Positions 27,785-37,096 of a stretch of DNA of 64,000 nucleotides are shown one piece after another. The DNA comes from Erythrobacter sp. (GTDB lineage: Bacteria; Pseudomonadota; Alphaproteobacteria; Sphingomonadales; Sphingomonadaceae): positions 147,783 through 211,782 of the forward strand of contig JAACTB010000013.1 in assembly GCA_009993605.1 (NCBI GenBank). The letters are read 5' to 3'. Within the stretch, counting starts at the first letter, position 1. The number at the start of each line of letters is the position of its first letter. The notes under the pieces were generated by a model. The model was given only the letters and a program-made list of their open reading frames with translations, searched no databases and was not told the DNA's origin. Made by a program: the position numbers and the translations under genes.

Positions 27785-28573
27785 ATGGCCAAACCCGAAC
27801 GCAAGCGAGCCCTTCGCGGCCGCGCCGGACGCATGAAGGGCGGGCGCGGCAGTGGGCGCGCAAGCACGGGACAGGTGCGCCTGTGGGGCCATCACGCGGT
27901 CGAAGCCGCGTTGATGAACCCCGCGCGCCGCCACCACAAATTATGGGCCACGCGCGAGGCGATCGCCGAGCTCGATGGCGAATTGCCGCAAGATTTCGTC
28001 GTGGAATATGCGGCCCCTTCCGATCTCGACCGGCTGGTGTCGCGCGATGCGCCGCATCAGGGCCTGGTGCTCGACTGCGCGCCGCTCGAGGACGTGTTCC
28101 TCGACGATGTGCTCGACGGCGATGCGGCGCGTCCAATCGTGTTGCTCGACCAGGTGACCGATCCGCACAATGTCGGCGCGATCATGCGGTCGGCGGCGGC
28201 GTTCGGCGCGGCTGCAATCGTGACGCAGGACCGCCATGCTCCGCCCGAAGGGGGCGTGATCGCCAAATCGGCATCGGGCGCTCTCGAGGTGCTGCCCTGG
28301 GTGCGCGTGGTCAACCTCGCCCGTGCCCTCGACGATATCGCCGAAGCGGGATATTGGCGGCTGGGGCTGGCAGGGGAAGCGGAGACGACCTTGGCCGACG
28401 CACTTCCAGCCGGGCCGGTGGCACTGGTACTGGGCGCGGAGGGGCCCGGAATGCGCCATAATATCGGTCAGCATTGCGATGCCCTCGCCCGGTTGCCGAT
28501 CGGCGAGCAGATCGAAAGCCTCAACGTGTCCAACGCCGCAGCGATCGCGCTTTACGCCATTGCGGCGCGGTAG
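27785..28573 (+). CDS. rlmB: 23S rRNA (guanosine-2'-O)-methyltransferase RlmB-like
   Basis: This 262-residue SpoU/TrmH-family (SPOUT) methyltransferase is built to methylate the ribose of G2251 in 23S rRNA. An N-terminal basic stretch (about 1-30, RKRALRGRAGRMKGGRGSGR) precedes the substrate-binding domain. The three SPOUT motifs follow: LLDQVTDPHNVGAIMRSAAAFG, LVLGAEGPGM and LPIGEQIESLNVSNAAAIALY. The ATG at 27785 is preferred; an in-frame ATG six codons upstream is possible. TrmH-type tRNA activity cannot be excluded by motif alone. Confidence 0.9.
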   Translation: MAKPERKRALRGRAGRMKGGRGSGRASTGQVRLWGHHAVEAALMNPARRHHKLWATREAIAELDGELPQDFVVEYAAPSDLDRLVSRDAPHQGLVLDCAPLEDVFLDDVLDGDAARPIVLLDQVTDPHNVGAIMRSAAAFGAAAIVTQDRHAPPEGGVIAKSASGALEVLPWVRVVNLARALDDIAEAGYWRLGLAGEAETTLADALPAGPVALVLGAEGPGMRHNIGQHCDALARLPIGEQIESLNVSNAAAIALYAIAAR

Positions 28574-28589
28574 GCACGCACGCAAACGA

Positions 28590-28633
28590 AAACGCCGCGC
28601 CGATCCTCGGGACCGACGCGGCGTTTCGTTTTT
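28590..28633. terminator. Bidirectional terminator between rlmB and hup
   Basis: AAACGCCGCG (28590-28599) pairs perfectly with CGCGGCGTTT (28617-28626), then CGTTTTTC follows on the plus strand. On the minus strand TTTTCGTTTGC follows the stem. It serves the convergent rlmB and hup genes. Confidence 0.85.
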
Positions 28634-28647
28634 CAGGAAAAACAGTC

Positions 28648-28920
28648 TTAGTTGACCGAATCCTTAAGGCCCTTGCCAGCCTTGAACTTGGGCTGGTTCG
28701 ACGCCTTGATCGTCATCGGCTCGCCGGTGCGCGGATTGCGACCGGTCGACGCCTTGCGCTTGGCGACGGAGAACGTGCCGAAGCCGACGAGACGCACTTC
28801 ATCGCCATTCGACAGCGACTTGGTAATGGCATCGAACACGCCTTCCACCGCGCTCGACGCGTCGTTCTTCGACAGGCCGCTGGATTCGGCGACGGCGCTG
28901 ATAAGATCGTTCTTGTTCAT
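28648..28920 (-). CDS. hup: DNA-binding protein HU
   Basis: This 90-residue HU-type histone-like protein begins MNKNDLISAVAESSGLSKND and contains the DNA-binding arm with VGFGTFSVAKRKASTGRNPRTGEPM, including the proline at the arm tip. HU bends and compacts DNA. A perfect TTGACA hexamer lies at 29037-29042 on the minus strand upstream, although no good -10 is seen. The gene follows lon, as hup does in many proteobacteria. Confidence 0.97.
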   Translation of the reverse strand: MNKNDLISAVAESSGLSKNDASSAVEGVFDAITKSLSNGDEVRLVGFGTFSVAKRKASTGRNPRTGEPMTIKASNQPKFKAGKGLKDSVN

Positions 28921-29097
28921 CGTGATGTTTCCCCCAGATGGTTTGCAAAATCGTCATGCGACGAATGGATCGGTGGTGTGGGAACCGGTGAATCGCCGGC
29001 TCGAAGGCGCGGAGAGTGAGCGCATCCAATCGGGCCTGTCAAAGCCTAATCGGCTCCAAACGCGAGGAAATCGGTCGAATCGAGCACTAAAATGGTT

Positions 29098-29125
29098 AAC
29101 CCGGCGCAAGGGGATGCGCCGAGTT
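29098..29125 (-). terminator. Probable lon terminator
   Basis: AACCCGGCGC (29098-29107) pairs with GCGCCGAGTT (29116-29125) with one G-T pair. It lies about 30 bases after the lon stop on the minus strand. The U-rich tail is weak (ATTTTAG), so efficiency is uncertain. Confidence 0.5.
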
Positions 29126-29156
29126 AGAAATTGCGAATTTTACGAATAGCTTGATT

Positions 29157-31550
<2,394 letters not shown>

Positions 31551-31556
31551 GCCCCG

Positions 31557-31585
31557 AATATGGGAAGCGCGAGAGAGGGCTGCAA
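31557..31585 (-). promoter_or_regulatory. Candidate lon promoter abutting the start codon
   Basis: On the minus strand TTGCAG (31580-31585), a 17-base spacer and CATATT (31557-31562) form a sigma-70-like promoter. Transcription would begin at or within a base or two of the lon ATG at 31550, implying a leaderless or nearly leaderless mRNA. Confidence 0.45.
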
Positions 31586-31692
31586 CGGGGGCGGTGTGGG
31601 AAGCTGTGGGGAAGCAGGTGGCGGATTGGCCGAAAGCGGAATAGCGGCTTACTGGCCAAAATCTCAATTAGCCGACGGTGTTAACGATCGTG

Positions 31693-31715
31693 GCGCCAAT
31701 AGCAACTATCGGCGC
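31693..31715 (-). terminator. Hairpin over the stop codon of the trypsin-like gene
   Basis: GCGCCAATAG (31693-31702) pairs with CTATCGGCGC (31706-31715), nine of ten pairs, with a three-base loop. It overlaps the TAG stop at 31706-31708. No T tract follows, so it may protect the 3' end rather than act as an intrinsic terminator. Confidence 0.4.
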
Positions 31716-32476
31716 AGTCCTCGGGTCGTCCCAGCAATAATTTCACCGATGACTCGCGATTTCCAGACAAGACCGAGCTGGGCTTCAAGGCTGTTTCCCG
31801 ACGTTAGCCGTCCGGAATACACTCCCACGAACCGACTAACTGGTCCGGCGAACATACTCATACTACCGTCTTCGGTCAGGCCTGCGGTGGTGCGGTGAAC
31901 TACGGGAGAGCCTGACATACCCTGTGCGGTAGCGGTGTCGATAAGAAATTTCGGTAGTCGATCAACGTCAATATCCGGTTCTGACGCAACACTCGCCCTT
32001 TTCCACACTGGTAGTTTTTCAGGACCAACTCCCATGGGAAAACCCAGAACGAAAACTTCGTCAGCAATACGCGTGACGAGTGGTTGCTGGTCTTGCTTAT
32101 TAATTGGGAAAACGTGGGGTGAGATGTCAGCAGGCAGTCTCAAACACACGACATCGACGCTCTTCCTATGTATCGGGTGCTCCAGCCAAAGCGGGCCATC
32201 CTCATTTTCAATAGGAACGCAGGCAAATCCTCGTTTGTTCAAATCCTGATTTATCCAAACATCGAACTGAATTTTGTTTGGTTCAGCAAGCGTGTTGCTA
32301 AGGTGCTTGCCAGTTATCGGATTTATACCAGAAAGATTATGCCAGTTAGTTACCAGAAAACAGTCTTCACCTTCTCTCCAAAAAAAGCATGTGCCAAACG
32401 ACAGAATGGTATCGTCGAACCTCATTTCGAGCCGACTCGATACTGTCGTGTAACTATCAATTGTAATACTGCTCAT
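31706..32476 (-). CDS. Orphan trypsin-like serine protease
   Basis: This 256-residue protein with a chymotrypsin-fold layout has His46 in TNWHNLSG, Asp108 in KSVDVVCLRL and Ser188 in GMSGSPVV as the triad. No signal peptide or PDZ domain is visible, so it looks cytoplasmic, unlike DegP-type enzymes. The gene is clearly A+T-richer than its neighbours: 32221-32280 has 21 G or C in 60 bases. Its codon use also differs, suggesting recent acquisition. A hairpin at 31693-31715 covers the stop codon. It lies between lon and a class II aldolase gene, both on the same strand. Target and role are unknown. Confidence 0.8.
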   Translation of the reverse strand: MSSITIDSYTTVSSRLEMRFDDTILSFGTCFFWREGEDCFLVTNWHNLSGINPITGKHLSNTLAEPNKIQFDVWINQDLNKRGFACVPIENEDGPLWLEHPIHRKSVDVVCLRLPADISPHVFPINKQDQQPLVTRIADEVFVLGFPMGVGPEKLPVWKRASVASEPDIDVDRLPKFLIDTATAQGMSGSPVVHRTTAGLTEDGSMSMFAGPVSRFVGVYSGRLTSGNSLEAQLGLVWKSRVIGEIIAGTTRGLRR

Positions 32477-32637
32477 TGCTTATCCTATTGGACAATCAGT
32501 GAATGCAAGCGCACTAAATGCAGTGTTGATTGTATTTAAGCGACAGTCAATGGCAGTTTAAAGACGAGGGCGCGACTACAGTAACGACCGAAATTAGGCG
32601 CGGAATCCGAAATCGTCGCTTTTGAACTGCGATCAAC

Positions 32638-33432
32638 TCACTCCCGGAACCCCGGATCGATCCGGTCGAGCTTCCTCAACAACGCCGGCCAGGCCAGCCC
32701 ATCCGCGACCATGCCCATTCCGGCGGCGGGCGTCTGGCTCTGAACCTTTTCGGGGGTACCCTGCGGTGGAGTGTTCAAATTCTCGCGGCCGGCGCTCAGC
32801 ATCGCGACCTGGGCTTCGCAGGCGCGCTCGATGAAATAGAGGCGCAGGAAGCACTGGCCGACCGTCTTGCCGATCGCCAGCGTGCCGTGATTGCGCAGGA
32901 TCATCGCGTGCTTGTCGCCCATGTCCTCGACCAGCCGCTCGCGCTCTTCGAGGTCGGTCGCGATGCCTTCATAGTCGTGATAGGCGATGTCGTGGCGCGC
33001 GATCATGCCCGTCTGGGTATGCTCCAGCAGTCCGAATTCCATCGCGCTGACCGCCTGCCCGTTCGGCGTGTGCAGATGCATTACCGCCGCTGCATCCTCG
33101 CAGTTCATGTGCAGTGCAGAATGGATGGTGAACCCCGCCGGATTGACTGGGTGGCTGGTCCTGAGAACCGGCTGCCCGTCGACATCGATCTTGACCAAGG
33201 ACGAGGCGGTGATCTCCTCGAACATCATGTCGTAGGGATTGATGAGGAAGTGATGTTCCGGCCCCGGAATGCGCGCGGACAGATGCGTGAAGATCAGATC
33301 GTCCCAGCCGTAAAGCGCCACCAGGCGATAAGCCGCGGCGAGATCGACGCGGACCGCCCATTCCTCGTCCGAGACCTGCGCCCGTACGTCGCTATCATTG
33401 CCGACCGCGTTGTCGTTCATCACCGTAGCCAT
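32638..33432 (-). CDS. Class II aldolase/adducin family protein
   Basis: This 264-residue class II aldolase-fold protein has metal ligands in AAVMHLHTPNGQAVS and in LRNHGTLAIG, plus YGWDDLIFTHLSARIPG near the N-terminus, which is typical of the adducin-head group. Characterised relatives are aldolases or epimerases of sugar phosphates and decarboxylases of keto-lactones. The family is broad and the substrate here cannot be inferred. It is flanked by an A+T-rich protease gene downstream and an oxygenase upstream, with no pathway partners. Confidence 0.85.
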   Translation of the reverse strand: MATVMNDNAVGNDSDVRAQVSDEEWAVRVDLAAAYRLVALYGWDDLIFTHLSARIPGPEHHFLINPYDMMFEEITASSLVKIDVDGQPVLRTSHPVNPAGFTIHSALHMNCEDAAAVMHLHTPNGQAVSAMEFGLLEHTQTGMIARHDIAYHDYEGIATDLEERERLVEDMGDKHAMILRNHGTLAIGKTVGQCFLRLYFIERACEAQVAMLSAGRENLNTPPQGTPEKVQSQTPAAGMGMVADGLAWPALLRKLDRIDPGFRE

Positions 33433-33482
33433 CCGATCTCTCCTTTACGGGTCAGCTTATCACGAACCGGGCGACGAGGCCA

Positions 33483-34184
33483 TCAGACCGAAAGACCGTC
33501 GTGCCGGCGTTTGTCGAACGTGTAGAAACAGCTGAAGGTAAACCGCTCGCCCGCCGTGATTTTCTCCACCCCGTGGAGGTAATCCGCGGTAGAGGGGAAA
33601 TAGGCGAGCAGGCCCGGCTTCAATTCCGGGCGCAGGCCCAGTTTCGGGAAGTGGATCGCCCCGCCCCCATACTCGTCGTTGAGGTAGATGATCGAGGCGA
33701 AGGCGCGCCAGGGGAACTGGTTGGGGCTCCCATCCGGCTCCTCGCAATCGGCGTGCGCGGCCTGATCGTCGCCGACGCGCCAGCGCACCAGCTGGAGCGT
33801 ATCGGCATAGATCGGATCGGCTATGCCGTAATCCGCCGCAATATGCCTGGCGGTGCGGCGCCTGATCTTTTCCATCAGCTTCAAGATCTTCGGCGGCATG
33901 GAGCGCGGATTGATCATCCGCCCGTGCCACACGTCATTTTTCGGCAGATAGGTCTCCCACGGCGCATCGGGCGCGCGGGCGAAGTGCAGCAATTGCTTGC
34001 GCTCTGCCTCGCTCAGAAAATCGTATGCGAGGCCGACATCCTTCCCGTTCAGCGTGCGCGCGTGGCGGAATGTCTGTGCGACCGGCATGCGCGGTCCCGT
34101 GCCCAGACCGGGCATGGCCATGCCACCGATCGGAGGCTTCGCGCCCGCGCCGGTGCCATTCGGATTGTGGTTGAAAATCGACAT
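33483..34184 (-). CDS. 2OG-Fe(II) oxygenase, prolyl hydroxylase-like
   Basis: This 233-residue oxygenase has HAD at 144-146 (His144, Asp146), distal His204 in DYLHGVEKITAGERF, and Arg214 ten residues on for 2-oxoglutarate binding. Supporting stretches are LQLVRWRVGDDQAAHADCEE and IIYLNDEYGGGAIHFPKLG. The N-terminal 35 residues are Gly-, Pro- and Met-rich and look disordered. It is a second member of the superfamily in the window, distinct in sequence from the one at 10824. The start was set at the ATG at 34184; the longer frame overlaps ybaB. The substrate is unknown. Confidence 0.85.
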   Translation of the reverse strand: MSIFNHNPNGTGAGAKPPIGGMAMPGLGTGPRMPVAQTFRHARTLNGKDVGLAYDFLSEAERKQLLHFARAPDAPWETYLPKNDVWHGRMINPRSMPPKILKLMEKIRRRTARHIAADYGIADPIYADTLQLVRWRVGDDQAAHADCEEPDGSPNQFPWRAFASIIYLNDEYGGGAIHFPKLGLRPELKPGLLAYFPSTADYLHGVEKITAGERFTFSCFYTFDKRRHDGLSV

Positions 34185-34230
34185 GGCGCCCTCCCGATCG
34201 CGTATCGTTCCAGTTTCCTCAGGTGCGGGA

Positions 34231-34572
34231 TCAGCCCATTCCGGGCAGATTGAAGCCCGGCGGCAGGCCCATGCCCGACTGCAATTGCGCCATTTCCTCG
34301 CCCGCGCGGCGATCCGCCTTGTCGCGCGCATCGTTGAAGGCGGCGGTGACCAGATCTTCGAGCATCTGCTTCTCGTCGAGATTCATCAGGCTGTCGTCGA
34401 TCGCGACGCCGAGGATGCGGCCGCGCGCGGTGGCGCGGACCTTGACCATGCCGCCACCGGCATTGCCTTCGACCTCGATTGTGTCGAGCTTGGCCTGCGC
34501 CTCGCCCATCTGGTTCTGGATCGTCTCGGCGGCCTTCTGGGCGGCGGCCATCATTTCTTCCATCGACTTCAT
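34231..34572 (-). CDS. YbaB/EbfC family nucleoid-associated protein
   Basis: This 113-residue protein has the YbaB pattern. A Met- and Gln-rich first helix (MMAAAQKAAETIQNQMGEAQ) comes first, then a central beta sheet with GGGMVKVRATARG and ILGVAIDD. A C-terminal helix and a GMGLPPGFNLPGMG tail follow. YbaB dimers bind DNA and are usually encoded after dnaX and before recR. Here the ATG at 34572 overlaps the dnaX stop (ATGA) and recR is absent downstream. An upstream ATG at 34587 would overlap dnaX more. Confidence 0.93.
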   Translation of the reverse strand: MKSMEEMMAAAQKAAETIQNQMGEAQAKLDTIEVEGNAGGGMVKVRATARGRILGVAIDDSLMNLDEKQMLEDLVTAAFNDARDKADRRAGEEMAQLQSGMGLPPGFNLPGMG

Positions 34573-36458
34573 GCTTCGCGTCTCCAATCGCGCCGGGGGG
34601 ACGGCGTCTGTCTTTCTTCCAGGATTTCGGCATCGGGAAAGGCAGCGAATGCAGCCTTCACCAGCGGATGTTCGCGCGCCTCGCGCTGGGCGTCAGCGGC
34701 GGCATCCTGTTCGCGTTCGATCACCGAGGGCGATCCGCCTTCCGGCGCTTCCTCGATCTGCCAGCGTTCGCCGGTCGCGAGATGTAGGGCTTCGCGCAAT
34801 TGCGGGCCGATATCGTCCCGGTAGCGCGCATCGCGGCTGTATCTCAGCAGCCCGCTTTCGACCGCGATCGGGCGGATCTGCAATTTCATCGTGCTGGCGG
34901 CGAGATGCTGCCCCGCATCCTCCACCTTCGCAATCAGGTCGAGCCAGTCGAGCGCCCTGGCTGCGGGCGCCGCTGTATCGGCAGCGCTCTCGGACGGCGC
35001 GGACACGGCAGGAGTATTCGCCGCCGCATCCGCGATGATCTGCGCCAGCCGTCCTGGATCGGGCAGGTCGTTGGCGTGGAGCGTGCGCAGCAGCGCCATG
35101 CGCAGGGAAACGAGCGGGTCGGGCGCCTGCCGCACCTCTTCATGTCCCTTGAGCAGCAATTGCCACAGGCGGTGAAGGCGGCCCGCGGGTATCGCTTCCG
35201 CCCAGGCGGCGAGTTGCGCGCGTTCGTCTGCGCTCGGCGCATCGGGTTCGGCGCCGGAAACCTGCGCTACGGTAATCCGATGAACGATATCCATCAGCGC
35301 CCGCATCATCGACAGCGGCTCGACGCCGAGCGCGTACTGCTCGTCAACACCGGCCAATAACGGTTTCGCCTGCCCTTCGAGCAAATGGCCGAGCAGCCGC
35401 CGCTGCGCACCCTTGTCGGCGAGACCGAGCATGGACTGCACGCGCTCCGCCGTCACCACGCTGCCCGATCCCTCGCCAGCCGGATCATCCGCACCCATAT
35501 CGGCATGGGCGATCGCTTGATCGAGGATCGAGAGCCCGTCGCGCACCGAGCCTTCGGCCGCATTGGCGACGATGGCGAGCGCCTCGTCCTCCGCCTCGAC
35601 ATCTTCCTTGCGGCAGATTTCGGCGAAATGCTCTTTCAGCAGGTTGGCGGGAATGCGCCTCAAATCGAAGCGCTGGGTGCGGCTGAGCACCGTCACCGGT
35701 AGTTTGTCGACCTCAGTCGTAGCGAACAGGAATTTCACATGCGCGGGTGGCTCTTCCAGCGTCTTCAGCAGCGCATTGAAGGCGTTGCGGCTCAGCATGT
35801 GGACTTCGTCGATGATGTAGATCTTGTAGCGTGCCGACACTGCGGAATAGCGCACCGCCTCGATGATCTCGCGCACGTCGTCGACGCCGGTATGGCTGGC
35901 GGCGTCCATCTCGATCACGTCGATATGGCGGCCTTCCGCGATGGCGACACACGGTTCGCACACGCCGCACGGATCGATCGTCGGGCCGCCCTGCCCATCC
36001 GGCCCGATGCAGTTCAGCGCCTTGGCGATCAGGCGCGCGGTCGAGGTCTTGCCCACCCCGCGCACGCCGGTCATCAGGAAGGCATGGGCCAGCCGGTCGC
36101 GCGCGATCGCATTGGCGAGCGTGCGGACCATCGGTTCCTGCCCGATCAGTTCGGAAAAGGTCTGGGGCCGGTATTTGCGCGCGAGCACGCGATAGGGTTG
36201 CGCCGGGTCGGGCGCCATGGGCTGCGCTGGCGGAGTATCGGCGCGGGGCTCGGACGGCGAAGCACTGGCCGGCGGAGAATTGGGCATCGGAGAATTGGGC
36301 GGCGGAGCATCGGTCGGTTCCGGCGCAGCACCGAACATCGATCCCTGGCCAGCCTCCTCGAGCTCGGCGGCGCTGGGCGCGTTATCGTCCGAAGCGTCGT
36401 CCGCTCCGGTCTCCCACGGGAGGCCGTCTGAAGTGTCCGGTGAATCACCCATGCCCAT
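34569..36458 (-). CDS. dnaX: DNA polymerase III subunits gamma/tau
   Basis: DnaX is the AAA+ ATPase of the clamp loader. The 629-residue protein has a disordered Pro- and Ala-rich N-terminal extension (about 1-85, with repeated NSP units), unusual relative to E. coli but seen in alphaproteobacteria. The core begins YRVLARKYRPQTFSELIGQE, with Walker A GVRGVGKTS, a Cys zinc module around CGVCEPC, and DEVHMLSRNAFNALLKTLEEPP. The C-terminal part contains clamp-loader domain III and tau regions. No obvious frameshift site for gamma was looked for in depth. Confidence 0.96.
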   Translation of the reverse strand: MGMGDSPDTSDGLPWETGADDASDDNAPSAAELEEAGQGSMFGAAPEPTDAPPPNSPMPNSPPASASPSEPRADTPPAQPMAPDPAQPYRVLARKYRPQTFSELIGQEPMVRTLANAIARDRLAHAFLMTGVRGVGKTSTARLIAKALNCIGPDGQGGPTIDPCGVCEPCVAIAEGRHIDVIEMDAASHTGVDDVREIIEAVRYSAVSARYKIYIIDEVHMLSRNAFNALLKTLEEPPAHVKFLFATTEVDKLPVTVLSRTQRFDLRRIPANLLKEHFAEICRKEDVEAEDEALAIVANAAEGSVRDGLSILDQAIAHADMGADDPAGEGSGSVVTAERVQSMLGLADKGAQRRLLGHLLEGQAKPLLAGVDEQYALGVEPLSMMRALMDIVHRITVAQVSGAEPDAPSADERAQLAAWAEAIPAGRLHRLWQLLLKGHEEVRQAPDPLVSLRMALLRTLHANDLPDPGRLAQIIADAAANTPAVSAPSESAADTAAPAARALDWLDLIAKVEDAGQHLAASTMKLQIRPIAVESGLLRYSRDARYRDDIGPQLREALHLATGERWQIEEAPEGGSPSVIEREQDAAADAQREAREHPLVKAAFAAFPDAEILEERQTPSPRRDWRREA

Positions 36459-36534
36459 TAGGTAGGGCCTGATGCCCCGCTTGTCATGCGGCGCGTGTCA
36501 TTTTGCGCTTGGGCAAAAAGTGAGTGAAAAAGGA

Positions 36535-36623
36535 GCCGAGCGACCCGCTGCCATCTACCTGGGCTGCTTCCTTCCGGACCTGACCCGGTGAGCAGACGCG
36601 AACGTCCACCCGACTCCCGGGCG
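36535..36623 (-). ncRNA. ffs: SRP RNA (4.5S, bacterial small type)
   Basis: On the minus strand the sequence CAGGTCCGGAAGGAAGCAGC is the SRP RNA hallmark. It contains the GGAA tetraloop region and the symmetric internal loop that binds Ffh. Flanking complementary segments (GCCG near 36623, CGGC near 36537) close a long hairpin of about 90-95 bases. Ends are approximate. Its location beside dnaX is common in alphaproteobacteria. Its partner receptor FtsY is encoded at 277. Confidence 0.9.
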
Positions 36624-36691
36624 GCCATATGGCTGTGGTGGCGATGATTTGCAAGCGCCGCGCGGAGTGTACGAGGCCGCGCGTTCCGTCC

Positions 36692-36970
36692 CTAGCGGAA
36701 ATTATCCGCGTAAGCCTGCAATTTCAGCGTCTTGGGCGGCGTCGCATGGACACGCGCGGGGATGCCGTATTTCTCGGCATAGGCCTTCGCCTCGTCCTTG
36801 GAGGGGAATTTCAGCTGGATCTGCGCCTGCGTGTCTCCGCTGCCCGTCCACCCCATCAAGGGATCGGCGCGGCGCGCTTCGGACTGTTCGAATTCGAGCA
36901 CCCACTCATCGACGCGTGCCTTGCCGGACTGCATCGCCGATTTCGGTCGCTGATAGATACGTGCGGTCAT
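36692..36970 (-). CDS. ETC complex I subunit, NDUFS4 family
   Basis: This 92-residue protein of the NADH dehydrogenase accessory family is related to mitochondrial NDUFS4 (18 kDa). It reads MTARIYQRPKSAMQSGKAR, followed by WVLEFEQSEARRADPLMGWTGSGD and LKFPSKDEAKAYAEKYGI, all family-typical. It is found in alphaproteobacteria and mitochondria, outside the nuo operon as here. It probably stabilises complex I near the N-module. The upstream spacer contains three hairpins. Confidence 0.92.
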   Translation of the reverse strand: MTARIYQRPKSAMQSGKARVDEWVLEFEQSEARRADPLMGWTGSGDTQAQIQLKFPSKDEAKAYAEKYGIPARVHATPPKTLKLQAYADNFR

Positions 36971-37002
36971 GATCGAGAGTCCTTATTGAGTCCCTCAAAC
37001 GC

Positions 37003-37085
37003 CGGGCGGCGGGCATCCGCCCGCCTTGGCTTCGCGGCAGAAGCCGCGGCGCGCGGTCGCGCTTGCGGGACGCTGAAGCGTCCCG
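37003..37085. repeat. Cluster of three adjacent perfect hairpins
   Basis: Three stem-loops lie in 83 bases. GGCGGGC/GCCCGCC is at 37008-37014 and 37019-37025. CGCGGC/GCCGCG is at 37033-37038 and 37043-37048. CGGGACGC/GCGTCCCG is at 37066-37073 and 37078-37085. Each loop is four bases. They fill the hrpB-NDUFS4 spacer. Confidence 0.7.
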
Positions 37086-37096
37086 AATCTCCTAAT

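Noticed and set aside
28574..28647. CRISPR-like short repeats
   Set aside because: The inverted GC-rich sequence is a single terminator hairpin. No regularly spaced direct repeats were seen anywhere in the window.
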